A DNA stretch of 64,000 nt from Mesorhizobium sp. dw_380 (GTDB lineage: Bacteria; Pseudomonadota; Alphaproteobacteria; Rhizobiales; Rhizobiaceae). Positions 7,638-15,949 of the stretch are shown one piece after another; position 1 is the first letter of the stretch, and every line of letters begins with the position of its first letter. Below the pieces are notes generated by a model, which saw nothing but the letters and a program-made list of their open reading frames with translations, was not told where the DNA came from and made no database searches. The translations under genes were made by a program, and so were the position numbers. The stretch lies in NCBI RefSeq assembly GCF_018588885.1, contig NZ_JAFFIW010000019.1:1-64000 (forward strand), read 5' to 3'.

Positions 7638-8769
7638 CGAGGACATAGAGGCGCTGCGCGACTTGGTGCGCCGCTTCGCCCAGGACCGGATCGCGCCGAT
7701 CGCCGGCGACATCGATCGCGAGAACGAATTTCCGGCGCATCTGTGGCGCGAACTCGGCGCGCTCGGCCTGCTTGGCATAACCGCCGATCCCGAATTCGGC
7801 GGCAGCGGCATGGGTTACCTCGCCCACGTCATCGCCGTCGAGGAAATCTCGCGCGCCTCGGCCTCGGTCGGCCTCTCCTACGGCGCTCATTCCAACCTCT
7901 GCGTCAACCAGATCAACCGCTGGGCGACCCCGGCGCAGAAGGAAAAATTCCTGCCGCCGCTGTGCTCGGGCGAACGCGTTGGAGCCCTGGCGATGTCGGA
8001 ATCCGGCGCCGGGTCCGACGTTGTCTCGCTCAAGCTGCGCGCCGAAAAGCGCAACGATTGCTATGTGCTCAACGGCACCAAGATGTGGATCACCAACGGG
8101 CCGGACGCCGAGACGCTGGTCGTCTATGCCAAGACCGATCCAGAGCGGGAATCGCGCGGCATCACGACCTTCATCGTCGAGAAGGCAATGGCCGGCTTTT
8201 CCGTGGCGCAAAAACTCGACAAGCTCGGCATGCGCGGCTCCAACACCGGCGAACTGGTTTTCTCGGATGTCGAAGTGCCCTTCGAAAACGTGCTGCATGA
8301 GGAAGGCCGCGGCGTCGAGGTGCTGATGTCGGGCCTCGACTACGAACGCACCGTGCTCGCCGGCGGGCCGATCGGGCTGATGGCGGCGTGCCTCGACGTG
8401 GCGATCCCCTATGTGCACGAGCGCAAGCAGTTCGGCCAGCCGATCGGCGAGTTCCAGCTGGTGCAAGGCAAGCTTGCCGACATGTACACGGTGATGAACG
8501 CCGCACGCGCCTATGTCTATGCCGTCGCCGCCGCCTGTGATCGCGGTCAGACCACCCGCAAGGACGCGGCCGGATGCGTGCTGTTCGCCGCAGAGAAGGC
8601 GACGCAGATGGCGCTCGATGCCATTCAGCTGCTTGGCGGCAACGGCTATATCAACGACTATCCGACCGGCCGCCTGCTGCGCGACGCCAAGCTTTACGAA
8701 ATCGGCGCCGGCACCAGCGAAATCCGCCGCTGGCTGATCGGCCGCGAGATCATGGCGGAGGGGGTATAG
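7606..8769 (+). CDS. ivd: Isovaleryl-CoA dehydrogenase
   Basis: 387 residues from the ATG at 7606, preceded by a strong ribosome-binding site GGGGAGGA at 7593-7600. It oxidises isovaleryl-CoA to 3-methylcrotonyl-CoA in leucine catabolism and passes electrons to ETF. Acyl-CoA dehydrogenase signatures are AMSESGAGSDV (FAD/substrate contact), KMWITNGPDA and QLLGGNGYINDYPTGRLLRDAK. Glu247 in LDYERTVLAGGP sits at the position of the catalytic base of isovaleryl-CoA dehydrogenases rather than the C-terminal position used by short-chain enzymes. It is followed after one base by mccB. Other liuA-type names are used for the same gene. Confidence 0.93.
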   Translation: MYTNTLGFGHDEDIEALRDLVRRFAQDRIAPIAGDIDRENEFPAHLWRELGALGLLGITADPEFGGSGMGYLAHVIAVEEISRASASVGLSYGAHSNLCVNQINRWATPAQKEKFLPPLCSGERVGALAMSESGAGSDVVSLKLRAEKRNDCYVLNGTKMWITNGPDAETLVVYAKTDPERESRGITTFIVEKAMAGFSVAQKLDKLGMRGSNTGELVFSDVEVPFENVLHEEGRGVEVLMSGLDYERTVLAGGPIGLMAACLDVAIPYVHERKQFGQPIGEFQLVQGKLADMYTVMNAARAYVYAVAAACDRGQTTRKDAAGCVLFAAEKATQMALDAIQLLGGNGYINDYPTGRLLRDAKLYEIGAGTSEIRRWLIGREIMAEGV

Positions 8770-8770
8770 C

Positions 8771-10378
8771 GTGGCCGTTCTTCAAACCCAGATATCTCCT
8801 GCCTCCGAGACCTTCCGCGCCAATGCCGAGCGCATGCGAGCGCTGGTCGCCGACATCGCGGAAAAGGCGGCAACAGTCGAGCGTGGCGGCTCGGACGAGG
8901 CGCGCGAGCGCCACGTCTCGCGCGGCAAGCTCCTGCCGCGCGAGCGCCTTGCCCAGTTGCTCGACACCGGCTCGCCCTTCCTCGAGATCGGCCAGTTCGC
9001 GGCGTGGTCGATGTATGGCGAGGAGATTTCCTCGGCCGGCATGATCGCCGGCATCGGCCGCGTCGAAGACACCGAGGTGATGGTCGTCGTCAACGATGCC
9101 ACGGTGAAGGGCGGCACCTATTATCCGTTGACGGTGAAGAAGCATCTGCGCGCACAGGAGATCGCGCTGCAGAACAATCTGCCCTGCATCTATCTGGTCG
9201 ACAGCGGCGGCGCCAACCTGCCCAACCAGGACGAGGTGTTTCCCGATCGCGAGCATTTCGGCCGCATCTTCTACAACCAGGCCAACATGTCGGCTGCCGG
9301 CATTCCGCAGATCGCCTGCGTCATGGGTTCCTGCACGGCCGGCGGCGCCTATGTGCCGGCGATGTCGGACGAGACGATCATGGTGCGGAACCAGGCGACC
9401 ATCTTCCTCGGCGGCCCGCCGCTGGTGAAGGCAGCCACCGGCGAGGATGTCAGCGCCGAGGATCTGGGCGGCGCGGACGTGCATACACGGCTTTCCGGCG
9501 TTGCCGATCATTATGCGATGGACGATGAGCATGCGCTCGCAATCTGCCGTCGCATCGTCAAAAACCTGAATCGGAACAAAATCGTAAGCCTGAACTTACA
9601 GAGATCAATTCCGCCGCTTCATCCAGCGGATGAACTCTACGGCATCGTACCGACGGACCTGCGCCAGCCTTATGACGTGCGCGAGGTGATCGCGCGTCTT
9701 GTCGACGGCTCCGAATTCGACGAGTTCAAGCAGAACTACGGCACCACGCTGATCACCGGTTTTGCCCATCTCCACGGCATGCCGGTCGGCATCATCGCCA
9801 ACAACGGCGTGCTATTTTCCGAAAGCGCGCTGAAGGGGGCGCACTTCATCGAGCTGTGCTGCCAGCGCGGGATACCGTTGGTCTTCCTGCAGAACATCAC
9901 CGGCTTCATGGTCGGCCGGAAATACGAGGCAGGCGGCATCGCCAAGGACGGCGCCAAGCTGGTGATGGCGGTTGCCACCGCCAAGGTGCCGAAGGTGACC
10001 GTTATCATCGGCGGTTCATTCGGCGCCGGCAATTACGGCATGTGCGGCCGTGCCTATTCGCCACGCTTCCTGTGGATGTGGCCGAATGCACGCATCTCGG
10101 TGATGGGCGGCGAACAGGCGGCAACGGTTCTCGCCATGGTCAAGCGCGAAGGCATCGAGCGCAAGGGCGGCGAATGGAGCGCGGAGGAGGAAGCGAAGTT
10201 CAAGAAGCCGATCCTGATGAAATACGAGCATGAGGGTCATCCGCTCTACTCGTCCGCGCGCCTCTGGGACGATGGCATCATCGACCCGGCGAAGACGCGC
10301 GAGGTGCTGGCGCTCAGCCTGTCCGCCGCGCTCAACGCCGAGATCGAGGACACGCGCTTCGGCGTGTTCAGGATGTGA
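8771..10378 (+). CDS. mccB: 3-methylcrotonyl-CoA carboxylase, carboxyltransferase (beta) subunit
   Basis: 535 residues with a GTG start at 8771, one base after the ivd stop; GGCGGAGGGGGTA supplies the ribosome-binding site. It transfers carboxyl from biotin to methylcrotonyl-CoA. The two crotonase-type halves of acyl-CoA carboxyltransferases are visible, with RGKLLPRERLAQLLDTGSPFLE at the N-terminus, CTAGGAYVPAMSDE, and QNITGFMVGRKYEAGGIAKDGAKLV followed by GGSFGAGNYGMCGRAY. The usual length is about 535. The biotin-carrying alpha subunit lies 1.1 kb downstream, separated by two unrelated genes. Confidence 0.94.
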   Translation: MAVLQTQISPASETFRANAERMRALVADIAEKAATVERGGSDEARERHVSRGKLLPRERLAQLLDTGSPFLEIGQFAAWSMYGEEISSAGMIAGIGRVEDTEVMVVVNDATVKGGTYYPLTVKKHLRAQEIALQNNLPCIYLVDSGGANLPNQDEVFPDREHFGRIFYNQANMSAAGIPQIACVMGSCTAGGAYVPAMSDETIMVRNQATIFLGGPPLVKAATGEDVSAEDLGGADVHTRLSGVADHYAMDDEHALAICRRIVKNLNRNKIVSLNLQRSIPPLHPADELYGIVPTDLRQPYDVREVIARLVDGSEFDEFKQNYGTTLITGFAHLHGMPVGIIANNGVLFSESALKGAHFIELCCQRGIPLVFLQNITGFMVGRKYEAGGIAKDGAKLVMAVATAKVPKVTVIIGGSFGAGNYGMCGRAYSPRFLWMWPNARISVMGGEQAATVLAMVKREGIERKGGEWSAEEEAKFKKPILMKYEHEGHPLYSSARLWDDGIIDPAKTREVLALSLSAALNAEIEDTRFGVFRM

Positions 10379-10379
10379 G

Positions 10380-10910
10380 ATGAGCACGGCGCAGGACAGG
10401 ATCCGCATCCACACCGGCGACATCACGAAGCTCGACGTCGACGCTATCGTCAATGCCGCCAATTCGTCGCTGCTCGGCGGCGGCGGGGTGGACGGCGCCA
10501 TCCATCGCGCGGCAGGCCCTGAGCTTGTGGCCGAATGCCGGACGCTGAACGGCTGCAGGACCGGCGACGCCAAGATCACCAAGGGCTATAGGCTGCCGGC
10601 TCGGCACATCATCCACACGGTCGGGCCGGTATGGCAAGGCGGTGGCAAAGGCGAAGCGGAACTGCTGGCCTCCTGCTATGTCAGGTCGCTTGAGCTTGCA
10701 GCTGCCAATAACTGTCGGACGGTGGCGTTTCCAGCGATCTCGACCGGTGTTTACCGCTACCCGAAGGATGAGGCGACTGAGATCGCCGTCGGCACGGTGA
10801 ATGACTTCATCGAACACAACGCGGTTCCCGAAACCATTATTTTTTGCTGCTACGACGGCCCGACGGCTGAACTATACCATCAGGCTCTTGCTGCATTGGG
10901 TGGAAATTGA
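10380..10910 (+). CDS. Macrodomain protein, O-acetyl-ADP-ribose deacetylase-like (YmdB type)
   Basis: 176 residues; the ATG at 10380 follows the mccB stop after one base, so it is in the same operon. Macrodomain hallmarks are present: GDITKLDVDAIVNAANSSLLGGGGVDGAIHRAAGPEL (ADP-ribose binding and catalytic Asn/Asp region) and AFPAISTGVYRYPKDEATEIA (diphosphate loop). YmdB-type enzymes hydrolyse O-acetyl-ADP-ribose or mono-ADP-ribosyl groups. Its place between the two subunits of methylcrotonyl-CoA carboxylase is unusual. One possible link is sirtuin-type deacylation producing O-acyl-ADP-ribose when acyl-CoAs accumulate (inference only). Confidence 0.9.
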   Translation: MSTAQDRIRIHTGDITKLDVDAIVNAANSSLLGGGGVDGAIHRAAGPELVAECRTLNGCRTGDAKITKGYRLPARHIIHTVGPVWQGGGKGEAELLASCYVRSLELAAANNCRTVAFPAISTGVYRYPKDEATEIAVGTVNDFIEHNAVPETIIFCCYDGPTAELYHQALAALGGN

Positions 10911-11030
10911 CCTTTACGGACCAAAACATACGTCCACTCACGAAATCGCGATACCGGCCTTCAGAGCTGGCCGCATCGGAAAACATTCGCTATTGCTTGT
11001 CCTGCACTTTGCAATTGGGGTGGGGCAAGA

Positions 11031-11405
11031 ATGAAACGGAAATATTTGCGGAATGCGTCTGCTTCAATACTTTCGGCATTGCTAATATTCGCGGCGTCAG
11101 GCACGAGCACGGCCGGATCGCTGGCGGGAAACGAGGGAGACAAGCGTTTCCCACCGGCTTTGTCGGGCGATCCGATGTCGCCATGCACAAAGGCTTACAA
11201 GGCCTATGTGGCGGCCAGCGGCCATTCCGCCTACGCCACCACGCCGTATTCCAGGGTGGTCTCGCTGTACATCCTGTGCGGTGCGCGGCTGAATGCGCCG
11301 TCGCAAAAAGTGGCGGAAGATCTGGCGATGAAATCCTGCCTGGCGACGCGCACCCACTACAAGGTGACGAACGGCGGCGCCTGCGAGATCGCCGCTTCGA
11401 AATAA
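11031..11405 (+). CDS. Small secreted protein with four cysteines, function unknown
   Basis: 124 residues. The N-terminus is a clear Sec signal peptide (MKRKYLRNASASILSALLIFAASGTSTAG), with cleavage probable after about residue 28. The mature part holds four cysteines (SPCTK, ILCGA, KSCLA, GACEI), enough for two disulfides, and no transmembrane helix, so it is probably periplasmic. No family is recognised. It lies between the macrodomain gene and mccA in the leucine-degradation operon, with a 120-base gap upstream that could hold its own promoter. Confidence 0.75.
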   Translation: MKRKYLRNASASILSALLIFAASGTSTAGSLAGNEGDKRFPPALSGDPMSPCTKAYKAYVAASGHSAYATTPYSRVVSLYILCGARLNAPSQKVAEDLAMKSCLATRTHYKVTNGGACEIAASK

Positions 11406-11454
11406 GCTGGCGTCTGCCAGAATGGGGCCGCCCGTCACAAACCCCGGAGGCCCC

Positions 11455-13419
11455 ATGTTCGGCAAGATCCTGATCGCCAATCGGGGCGAGATCGCCTGTC
11501 GTGTCATCCGAACGGCCCGCAAGCTCGGCGTGCACACCGTCGCCGTCTATTCGGATGCCGACGCCAAGGCCTTGCATGTCGAAATGGCCGACGAGGCGGT
11601 TCATATCGGCCCCTCGCCCGTCGGCGAGAGCTATCTGCGCGGCGACAGGATTGTCGCGGCAGCCCTGGCGACCGGGGCGCAGGCCGTTCATCCCGGCTAC
11701 GGCTTCCTGTCGGAAAACCCTGATTTCGTCGACCAGGTGGTGGCGGCAGGGCTCACCTTCATCGGCCCGTCGGCGGCCTCGATCCGTGCCATGGGACTGA
11801 AGGATGCCGCCAAGCGGCTGATGGAAAAAGCCGGTGTTCCAGTCGTTCCTGGCTATCACGGCGAGGCGCAGGAGATCGTCGTGCTTGCGTCCAAGGCGCG
11901 CGAGATCGGCTATCCTGTGCTGATCAAGGCGCGTGCCGGCGGCGGCGGCAAGGGCATGCGCCGGGTGGAGCATCCCGATGATTTCTCCGAGGCGCTGTCC
12001 AGCGCCCGGCGCGAGGCCAAGGCCGCCTTCGGCGACGACCGCGTGCTGGTCGAGAAATATGTCGACAAGCCACGGCACATCGAAGTGCAGGTGTTCGGCG
12101 ACAGCTTCGGCAATGCCGTGCATCTCTATGAGCGTGACTGCTCGGCGCAGCGCCGCCACCAGAAGGTGATCGAGGAAGCGCCCGCCCCCGGCATGACGCC
12201 GGCATTGCGCAAGGCGATGACGGAAGCGGCGGTGAAGGCTGCAAAGGCGATCAGCTATTGCGGCGCCGGCACCATTGAGTTCATCGTCGACGCCTCGCAA
12301 GGCCTCAAGGCAGACCGTTTCTGGTTCATGGAAATGAACACCCGCCTGCAGGTCGAGCATCCCGTCACTGAAATGGTCACCGGCACCGATCTGGTGGAGT
12401 GGCAGCTGCGGGTCGCCAGCGGCGAGAAGCTGCCGAAGACGCAGAGCGAGATCACGCTTGCAGGCCATGCCTTCGAGGCACGCATCTATGCCGAGGACGC
12501 CGCAAGAGGGTTCCTGCCCGCGACGGGCACGCTGCACCATCTGAAATTTCCCGAAGCCGCACCCGATGCCTCCACGATGCGCGTCGAAACCGGCGTGCGC
12601 GCCGGCGATGCCATCTCGCCCTATTACGATCCGATGATCGCGAAGCTGGTCGTCCATGCAAAGGACAGGCAAGCGGCGCTGGAAGCGCTCGGCACGGCGC
12701 TGTCGCAAACCGAGATCGCCGGTTCCACCGTCAACACCGCCTTTCTTGCCGCCCTTGCCGCCGATCCGGACTTTTGCACGGGCGATATCGACACCGGCCT
12801 GATCGGCAGGCATCGGGCGGCACTGACCGAGGTCGCGCCGCCGGCTGGCGAAATCATCTCGGCAGCCGCCCTTGCCGCCTCGGGTGCGGGCGTATCGCCG
12901 TTATCGAACGAGCCTTGGTCGTCGCTTTCCGGCTACGCGCATTTCCACGGCGTGGCGCGGCGCACGCGGCTGAAATTCGGCGACGACGATATTCTGGCAA
13001 AGGTTTCGGTGAGGCCGGACGGGCGCTTCCAGGTGGCGCTCGACGCACCCTATGAGAGCGCCAATTCGCATGACCTTCGCACCCTTCCTCGCCTCGCCCG
13101 CTGGCCCGGCCACGTCACCGTGTTCGAAGGCGCCGTCGGCTATACATTCGCAGTGCCGGACGCGTTGGCCAGGAGCGATGACGCGGCTGCCGTCTCCGGC
13201 AGCCTGCGCGCGCCGATGCCGGGCCTGGTCAAGCTGGTGCGCGTGGCAAAGGGCGACGCGGTGGTCAAGGGACAACCGCTGCTGATCCTCGAGGCGATGA
13301 AGATGGAGCATACCATCGCCGCGCCGCATGATGGGGTGATTGCCGAGATCGCCACGGAAGGTGCGCAGGTCACCGACGGTACGGTGCTGGTGCGGTTCGT
13401 CGAGGACGGTCACGGCTGA
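11455..13419 (+). CDS. mccA: 3-methylcrotonyl-CoA carboxylase, biotin-carrying (alpha) subunit
   Basis: 654 residues from the ATG at 11455, preceded by GGAGG at 11446-11450. Domains in order: biotin carboxylase with KILIANRGEIACRVIRTA at the N-terminus, the ATP-grasp glycine loop KARAGGGGKGMR, MEMNTRLQVEHPVTE; then a middle beta-barrel linker; then a biotin carboxyl carrier domain with Lys616 in LEAMKMEHT as biotinylation site. It carboxylates biotin with ATP and bicarbonate for MccB. It is the last gene of the operon. The 3-methylglutaconyl-CoA hydratase and HMG-CoA lyase genes that often follow are not here. Confidence 0.94.
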   Translation: MFGKILIANRGEIACRVIRTARKLGVHTVAVYSDADAKALHVEMADEAVHIGPSPVGESYLRGDRIVAAALATGAQAVHPGYGFLSENPDFVDQVVAAGLTFIGPSAASIRAMGLKDAAKRLMEKAGVPVVPGYHGEAQEIVVLASKAREIGYPVLIKARAGGGGKGMRRVEHPDDFSEALSSARREAKAAFGDDRVLVEKYVDKPRHIEVQVFGDSFGNAVHLYERDCSAQRRHQKVIEEAPAPGMTPALRKAMTEAAVKAAKAISYCGAGTIEFIVDASQGLKADRFWFMEMNTRLQVEHPVTEMVTGTDLVEWQLRVASGEKLPKTQSEITLAGHAFEARIYAEDAARGFLPATGTLHHLKFPEAAPDASTMRVETGVRAGDAISPYYDPMIAKLVVHAKDRQAALEALGTALSQTEIAGSTVNTAFLAALAADPDFCTGDIDTGLIGRHRAALTEVAPPAGEIISAAALAASGAGVSPLSNEPWSSLSGYAHFHGVARRTRLKFGDDDILAKVSVRPDGRFQVALDAPYESANSHDLRTLPRLARWPGHVTVFEGAVGYTFAVPDALARSDDAAAVSGSLRAPMPGLVKLVRVAKGDAVVKGQPLLILEAMKMEHTIAAPHDGVIAEIATEGAQVTDGTVLVRFVEDGHG

Positions 13420-13471
13420 ACGCCTAGTTGCTGGATGACCAAAATAGCTATGTCGGCGGGACAGCGCCCCG

Positions 13472-13629
13472 CCTCTGTCCTGCCGGACATCTTCCCCACT
13501 TGGACCCACTTTGGGGGGAGATCGAATGTCGCGTCGGCCTTCGCTAGTCGTCAACGTTGCAAGGGAGTGCGCCGCCACCGAAGCGGCCAATCTCCCTCCT
13601 TGTGGGGGAGATGTCCGGCAGGACAGAGG
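13472..13629. repeat. Intergenic element with long inverted arms
   Basis: A perfect 21-bp inverted repeat: left arm 13472-13492, right arm 13609-13629, containing GATGTCCGGCAGGACAGAGG on the plus strand. The arms are flanked inside by C- and G-runs (CTTCCCC, TGTGGGGGAG). It sits between the convergent mccA and binding-protein genes. A partial copy recurs at 49401-49435, also between convergent genes, so it is a dispersed intergenic repeat of REP/MITE type. Confidence 0.75.
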
Positions 13630-13658
13630 GGGGCGCCGTAGAGCGCAGACCAAATCGA

Positions 13659-13684
13659 AAATGGCCGGGCAAGCCCGGCCATTT
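13659..13684 (-). terminator. Terminator of the branched-chain amino acid binding-protein gene
   Basis: An 11-bp stem AAATGGCCGGG / CCCGGCCATTT with a 4-base loop lies 22 bases after the stop codon of the minus-strand gene. On that strand it is followed by TTTTCGATTT. It may work in both directions because the downstream gene, mccA, is convergent. Confidence 0.8.
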
Positions 13685-13705
13685 CCAGCGGCGAAATGGT
13701 AGCGA

Positions 13706-14827
13706 TTACTGCGCGATCGGCGCGTACTTGCCGTCATGCCACTGGTTGATGTCGTAGCTGGCGTTCTTGAGATCGCCCTTCTCGTCGAAGGTGACGTCGC
13801 CGACAACGGTGCTGATCGGCGTGCCGTTCTTCAACGCCTCGGCAACCTTGGCCGGATCGTCGCTGCCGGCACGCTTGATGCCTTCGGCGAAAGCCTGGAC
13901 CACGGCGTAAGAGAACAGCGTGAAGCCTTCCGGCACGAAGCCGCCGGCCTTGATCTTCTCGACGGCCGCCTTGGCTTCCGGCTTTGCCTGCGGATCCGAC
14001 GGGAACACGAACATGGTGCCCTCGCCGGCCGGACCGGCAACCTGCCAGAATTCCGGCGTAGCGATGGAGTCCGGCATGATCAGCTGGAACTTCAGGTTCT
14101 GTTCGGCCGACTGACGCAGGATCAGGCCGGCTTCTGGATGGTAGCCGCCGAAATAGACCACATCGGCCTTGAGATCCTTCAGCTTGGTGACGAGCGCCGA
14201 ATAGTCCTTCTCGCCAGGATTGATGGCGTCATAGTAGACTTCCTTCAGGCCGCCGGCATTCATCGTTGCCCTGACGGCGTCAGCCACGCCCTGGCCGTAA
14301 GCGCTCTTGTCGTGCAGGATGACGACTTTCTTGCCGGCATACTTCTTGGCGATCCACGGCCCGATGAAGGCGCCCTGTGCGTCGTCACGCGTATAGAGAC
14401 GCATGATTGTCGGCCAGCCGGCCTTGGCGGCCGCGTCGGTCAGCACCGGGTTCGAGGAAGCCGGGCTCATCATCAGCGCACCGGCTTCGGCATAGACCGC
14501 CGAGGCCGGAATGCTCGAGCCCGAGCAGGCATGGCCGTCAATGAACTTGACGCCGTTGGCGATGATGCGGTTGGCGACCGACACCGCCTGCTTGGGATCG
14601 CACTGGTCGTCCTCGATATCGAGCTTGATCATCGAGCCGTTGACGCCGCCCGCGGCGTTGATGGCATCGGCGGCAGCCTGTGCGCCCTGCTTGAACTGAT
14701 CGCCGATGGTGGCGAGCTGTCCGGTCATCGGGCCGACCACCGAGACGGTCATGTCGTCGGCGAATGCGACCGGCGCACTCATCATCAGGCCGAAAAAGGC
14801 CGCGCTCAAAATACTCATTTTTTTCAT
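13706..14827 (-). CDS. Branched-chain amino acid ABC transporter, periplasmic substrate-binding protein
   Basis: 373 residues. A Sec signal peptide is at the start (MKKMSILSAAFFGLMMSAPVAFA). It is a type I periplasmic binding protein of the Leu/Ile/Val class: VSVVGPMTGQLATIGDQFKQGAQAAADAINAAGGVNG at the N-terminus, then IKLDIEDDQCDPKQAVSVANRI and GHACSGSSIPAS in the ligand pocket. The length is normal. No permease or ATPase gene is adjacent, so it depends on a transporter encoded elsewhere. Nearness to the leucine-degradation operon is suggestive, but the two are convergent and not in one operon. Confidence 0.9.
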   Translation of the reverse strand: MKKMSILSAAFFGLMMSAPVAFADDMTVSVVGPMTGQLATIGDQFKQGAQAAADAINAAGGVNGSMIKLDIEDDQCDPKQAVSVANRIIANGVKFIDGHACSGSSIPASAVYAEAGALMMSPASSNPVLTDAAAKAGWPTIMRLYTRDDAQGAFIGPWIAKKYAGKKVVILHDKSAYGQGVADAVRATMNAGGLKEVYYDAINPGEKDYSALVTKLKDLKADVVYFGGYHPEAGLILRQSAEQNLKFQLIMPDSIATPEFWQVAGPAGEGTMFVFPSDPQAKPEAKAAVEKIKAGGFVPEGFTLFSYAVVQAFAEGIKRAGSDDPAKVAEALKNGTPISTVVGDVTFDEKGDLKNASYDINQWHDGKYAPIAQ

Positions 14828-14956
14828 GACAATGGAACTCCTCCACTCACGCGCGGCCGCCCCGGCCGCGCTTCTTCCAGAGGCGGGACAATTTCATCCT
14901 TCATCGGGCCTGTCTAGGCGCATTGGCGCCGCTCGATTGGGCCTGTGAGGCCACGC

Positions 14957-15000
14957 AAAAAAGCCACGCCAACCTTGTTCCGGCTGGTCGTGGCTTTTTT
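14957..15000. terminator. Strong symmetric terminator hairpin
   Basis: A 12-bp perfect stem AAAAAAGCCACG / CGTGGCTTTTTT encloses a 20-base loop. The A-run on one side and T-run on the other make it an efficient terminator on both strands. The nearest minus-strand gene upstream of it is the Sel1-like gene, 245 bases away; alternatively it ends a short untranslated RNA. Confidence 0.8.
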
Positions 15001-15067
15001 TGCCTGTCAGGCTGTTTCCCCAGCGCCCCCGCGCCGCGAACCCAACTTTGCCTTCCCTGTCTTCCGG

Positions 15068-15104
15068 CCATGATCCTGTCCGGATTCCACCTTTCGGATC
15101 ATGG
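15068..15104. repeat. Short palindromic intergenic repeat, copy A
   Basis: A 9-bp perfect inverted repeat CCATGATCC (15068-15076) / GGATCATGG (15096-15104) encloses TTCCACCTTT. A similar element with CATGATC/GATCATG ends and a longer centre is at 25917-25974. This fits a dispersed rhizobial intergenic element. Confidence 0.6.
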
Positions 15105-15244
15105 TCCACTGCGCGGCTTGGCCAATTCGGCCTGCCGCATTCTCGTTATTGGCCTGTGGCCCGGCTGTCTGCGCAGCCTTATCCCTGTTTTGGCCCGACC
15201 GTCTTCGAGCGGTCTTGACCCGAGCTTCCCCGTCTGGCGGAAAC

Positions 15245-15511
15245 TTAATGCATGGTCATCCATTCGCGGGCTTCGCGCAGCGCCTTGGCGATCTCGACCT
15301 TCGACATGGCCGCCGACAGTTCCGAGCGCAGTTCCGCGGCGCGGGCCGAACCCTTGATGGCGGCGATGTTGAACCATTTGTGGGCGGCAACGACATCGGT
15401 CTCGCAGTCGCGGCCGGTCGCATACATCATGCCCAGTTCGAAAAGAATGTCGGCCTGGGCAGTTGCCCCCATGGCGCCGAAGCCTGCTTCAAGCATTTCA
15501 AAACGTGCCAT
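15245..15511 (-). CDS. Small Sel1-repeat/TPR-like protein
   Basis: 88 residues, cytoplasmic (no signal peptide). One Sel1-type repeat is recognisable: AQADILFELGMMYATGRDCETDVVAAHKWFNIAAIKGSARAAELRSEL, with the usual LG.MY..G....D...A..W...AA..G pattern. The C-terminus is helical (KVEIAKALREAREWMTM). Such small proteins are scaffold or regulatory adaptors; the partner is not known. A 438-base AT-richer region lies upstream and should contain its promoter. Confidence 0.8.
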   Translation of the reverse strand: MARFEMLEAGFGAMGATAQADILFELGMMYATGRDCETDVVAAHKWFNIAAIKGSARAAELRSELSAAMSKVEIAKALREAREWMTMH

Positions 15512-15949
15512 TTTAGTCCCCTGTCTGGCTCCCGAGAGCTGCCTCCGTGTGTCTTGTCCGGGCCGCTCTTTCGATGCTTTCGAGAATGCCGTTGAGGCTT
15601 GAATCCGTCGTTAAATGGCGTGCTTAATTTGGGGAAAACAAAGCTAAAACAAGAGGTAAACGTGGAATTTCATTAAGGATACGAACTCAGCGATTCAGCC
15701 GGTTTTCGCCAAATTTGACGAAAATTTTCGAGGTGGGAATCAACACTCCGCTAACCACGGGAAACAAACACGACGCGCCGGTCGTTTTCATTTCCTCTGC
15801 GACGAGGCCAATTCAGGCGGTTTCAAAATGCCAAAGTCTTCCGTTGCGGCACCGCTTTTGTTTTGACGGGAGCTGGATTAGCTTACGTTTGCGTAAGCGG
15901 CACACCGGCGAGGCGGAGTATCCGGCCGGATATCCATAGGGAGGAAGAC
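15512..15949. other. 438-base divergent promoter region, no gene seen
   Basis: This region is clearly more AT-rich than its surroundings and separates the Sel1-like gene (minus) from the DUF2147 gene (plus). It contains TTTTCG (15703-15708) / CGAAAA (15719-15724) and the inverted repeat at 15881-15898. I see no convincing reading frame. Confidence 0.6.
15881..15898. promoter_or_regulatory. Inverted repeat upstream of the DUF2147 gene
   Basis: GCTTACG-TTTG-CGTAAGC, a perfect 7-bp inverted repeat with a 4-base spacer, 52 bases before the start codon at 15950. It could be an operator or a leader hairpin; the protein that binds it is unknown. Confidence 0.5.

Larger units (their letters stand above)
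14828..15244. other. 417-base spacer with promoter region, hairpin and repeat; no gene seen
   Basis: It lies between the minus-strand Sel1-like gene and the minus-strand binding-protein gene, so it must hold the promoter of the latter. It contains a strong terminator hairpin at 14957-15000 and a short palindromic repeat at 15068-15104. No open frame here looks coding. Confidence 0.6.

Noticed and set aside
10990..12813. Long minus-strand frame opposite mccA
   Set aside because: It overlaps the well-supported mccA and the small secreted gene and shows no known domain; a GC-rich antisense artefact.
13420..13705. Search for mvaB or enoyl-CoA hydratase after mccA
   Set aside because: Only a repeat element and a terminator are present; the leucine-degradation operon in this window ends with mccA.
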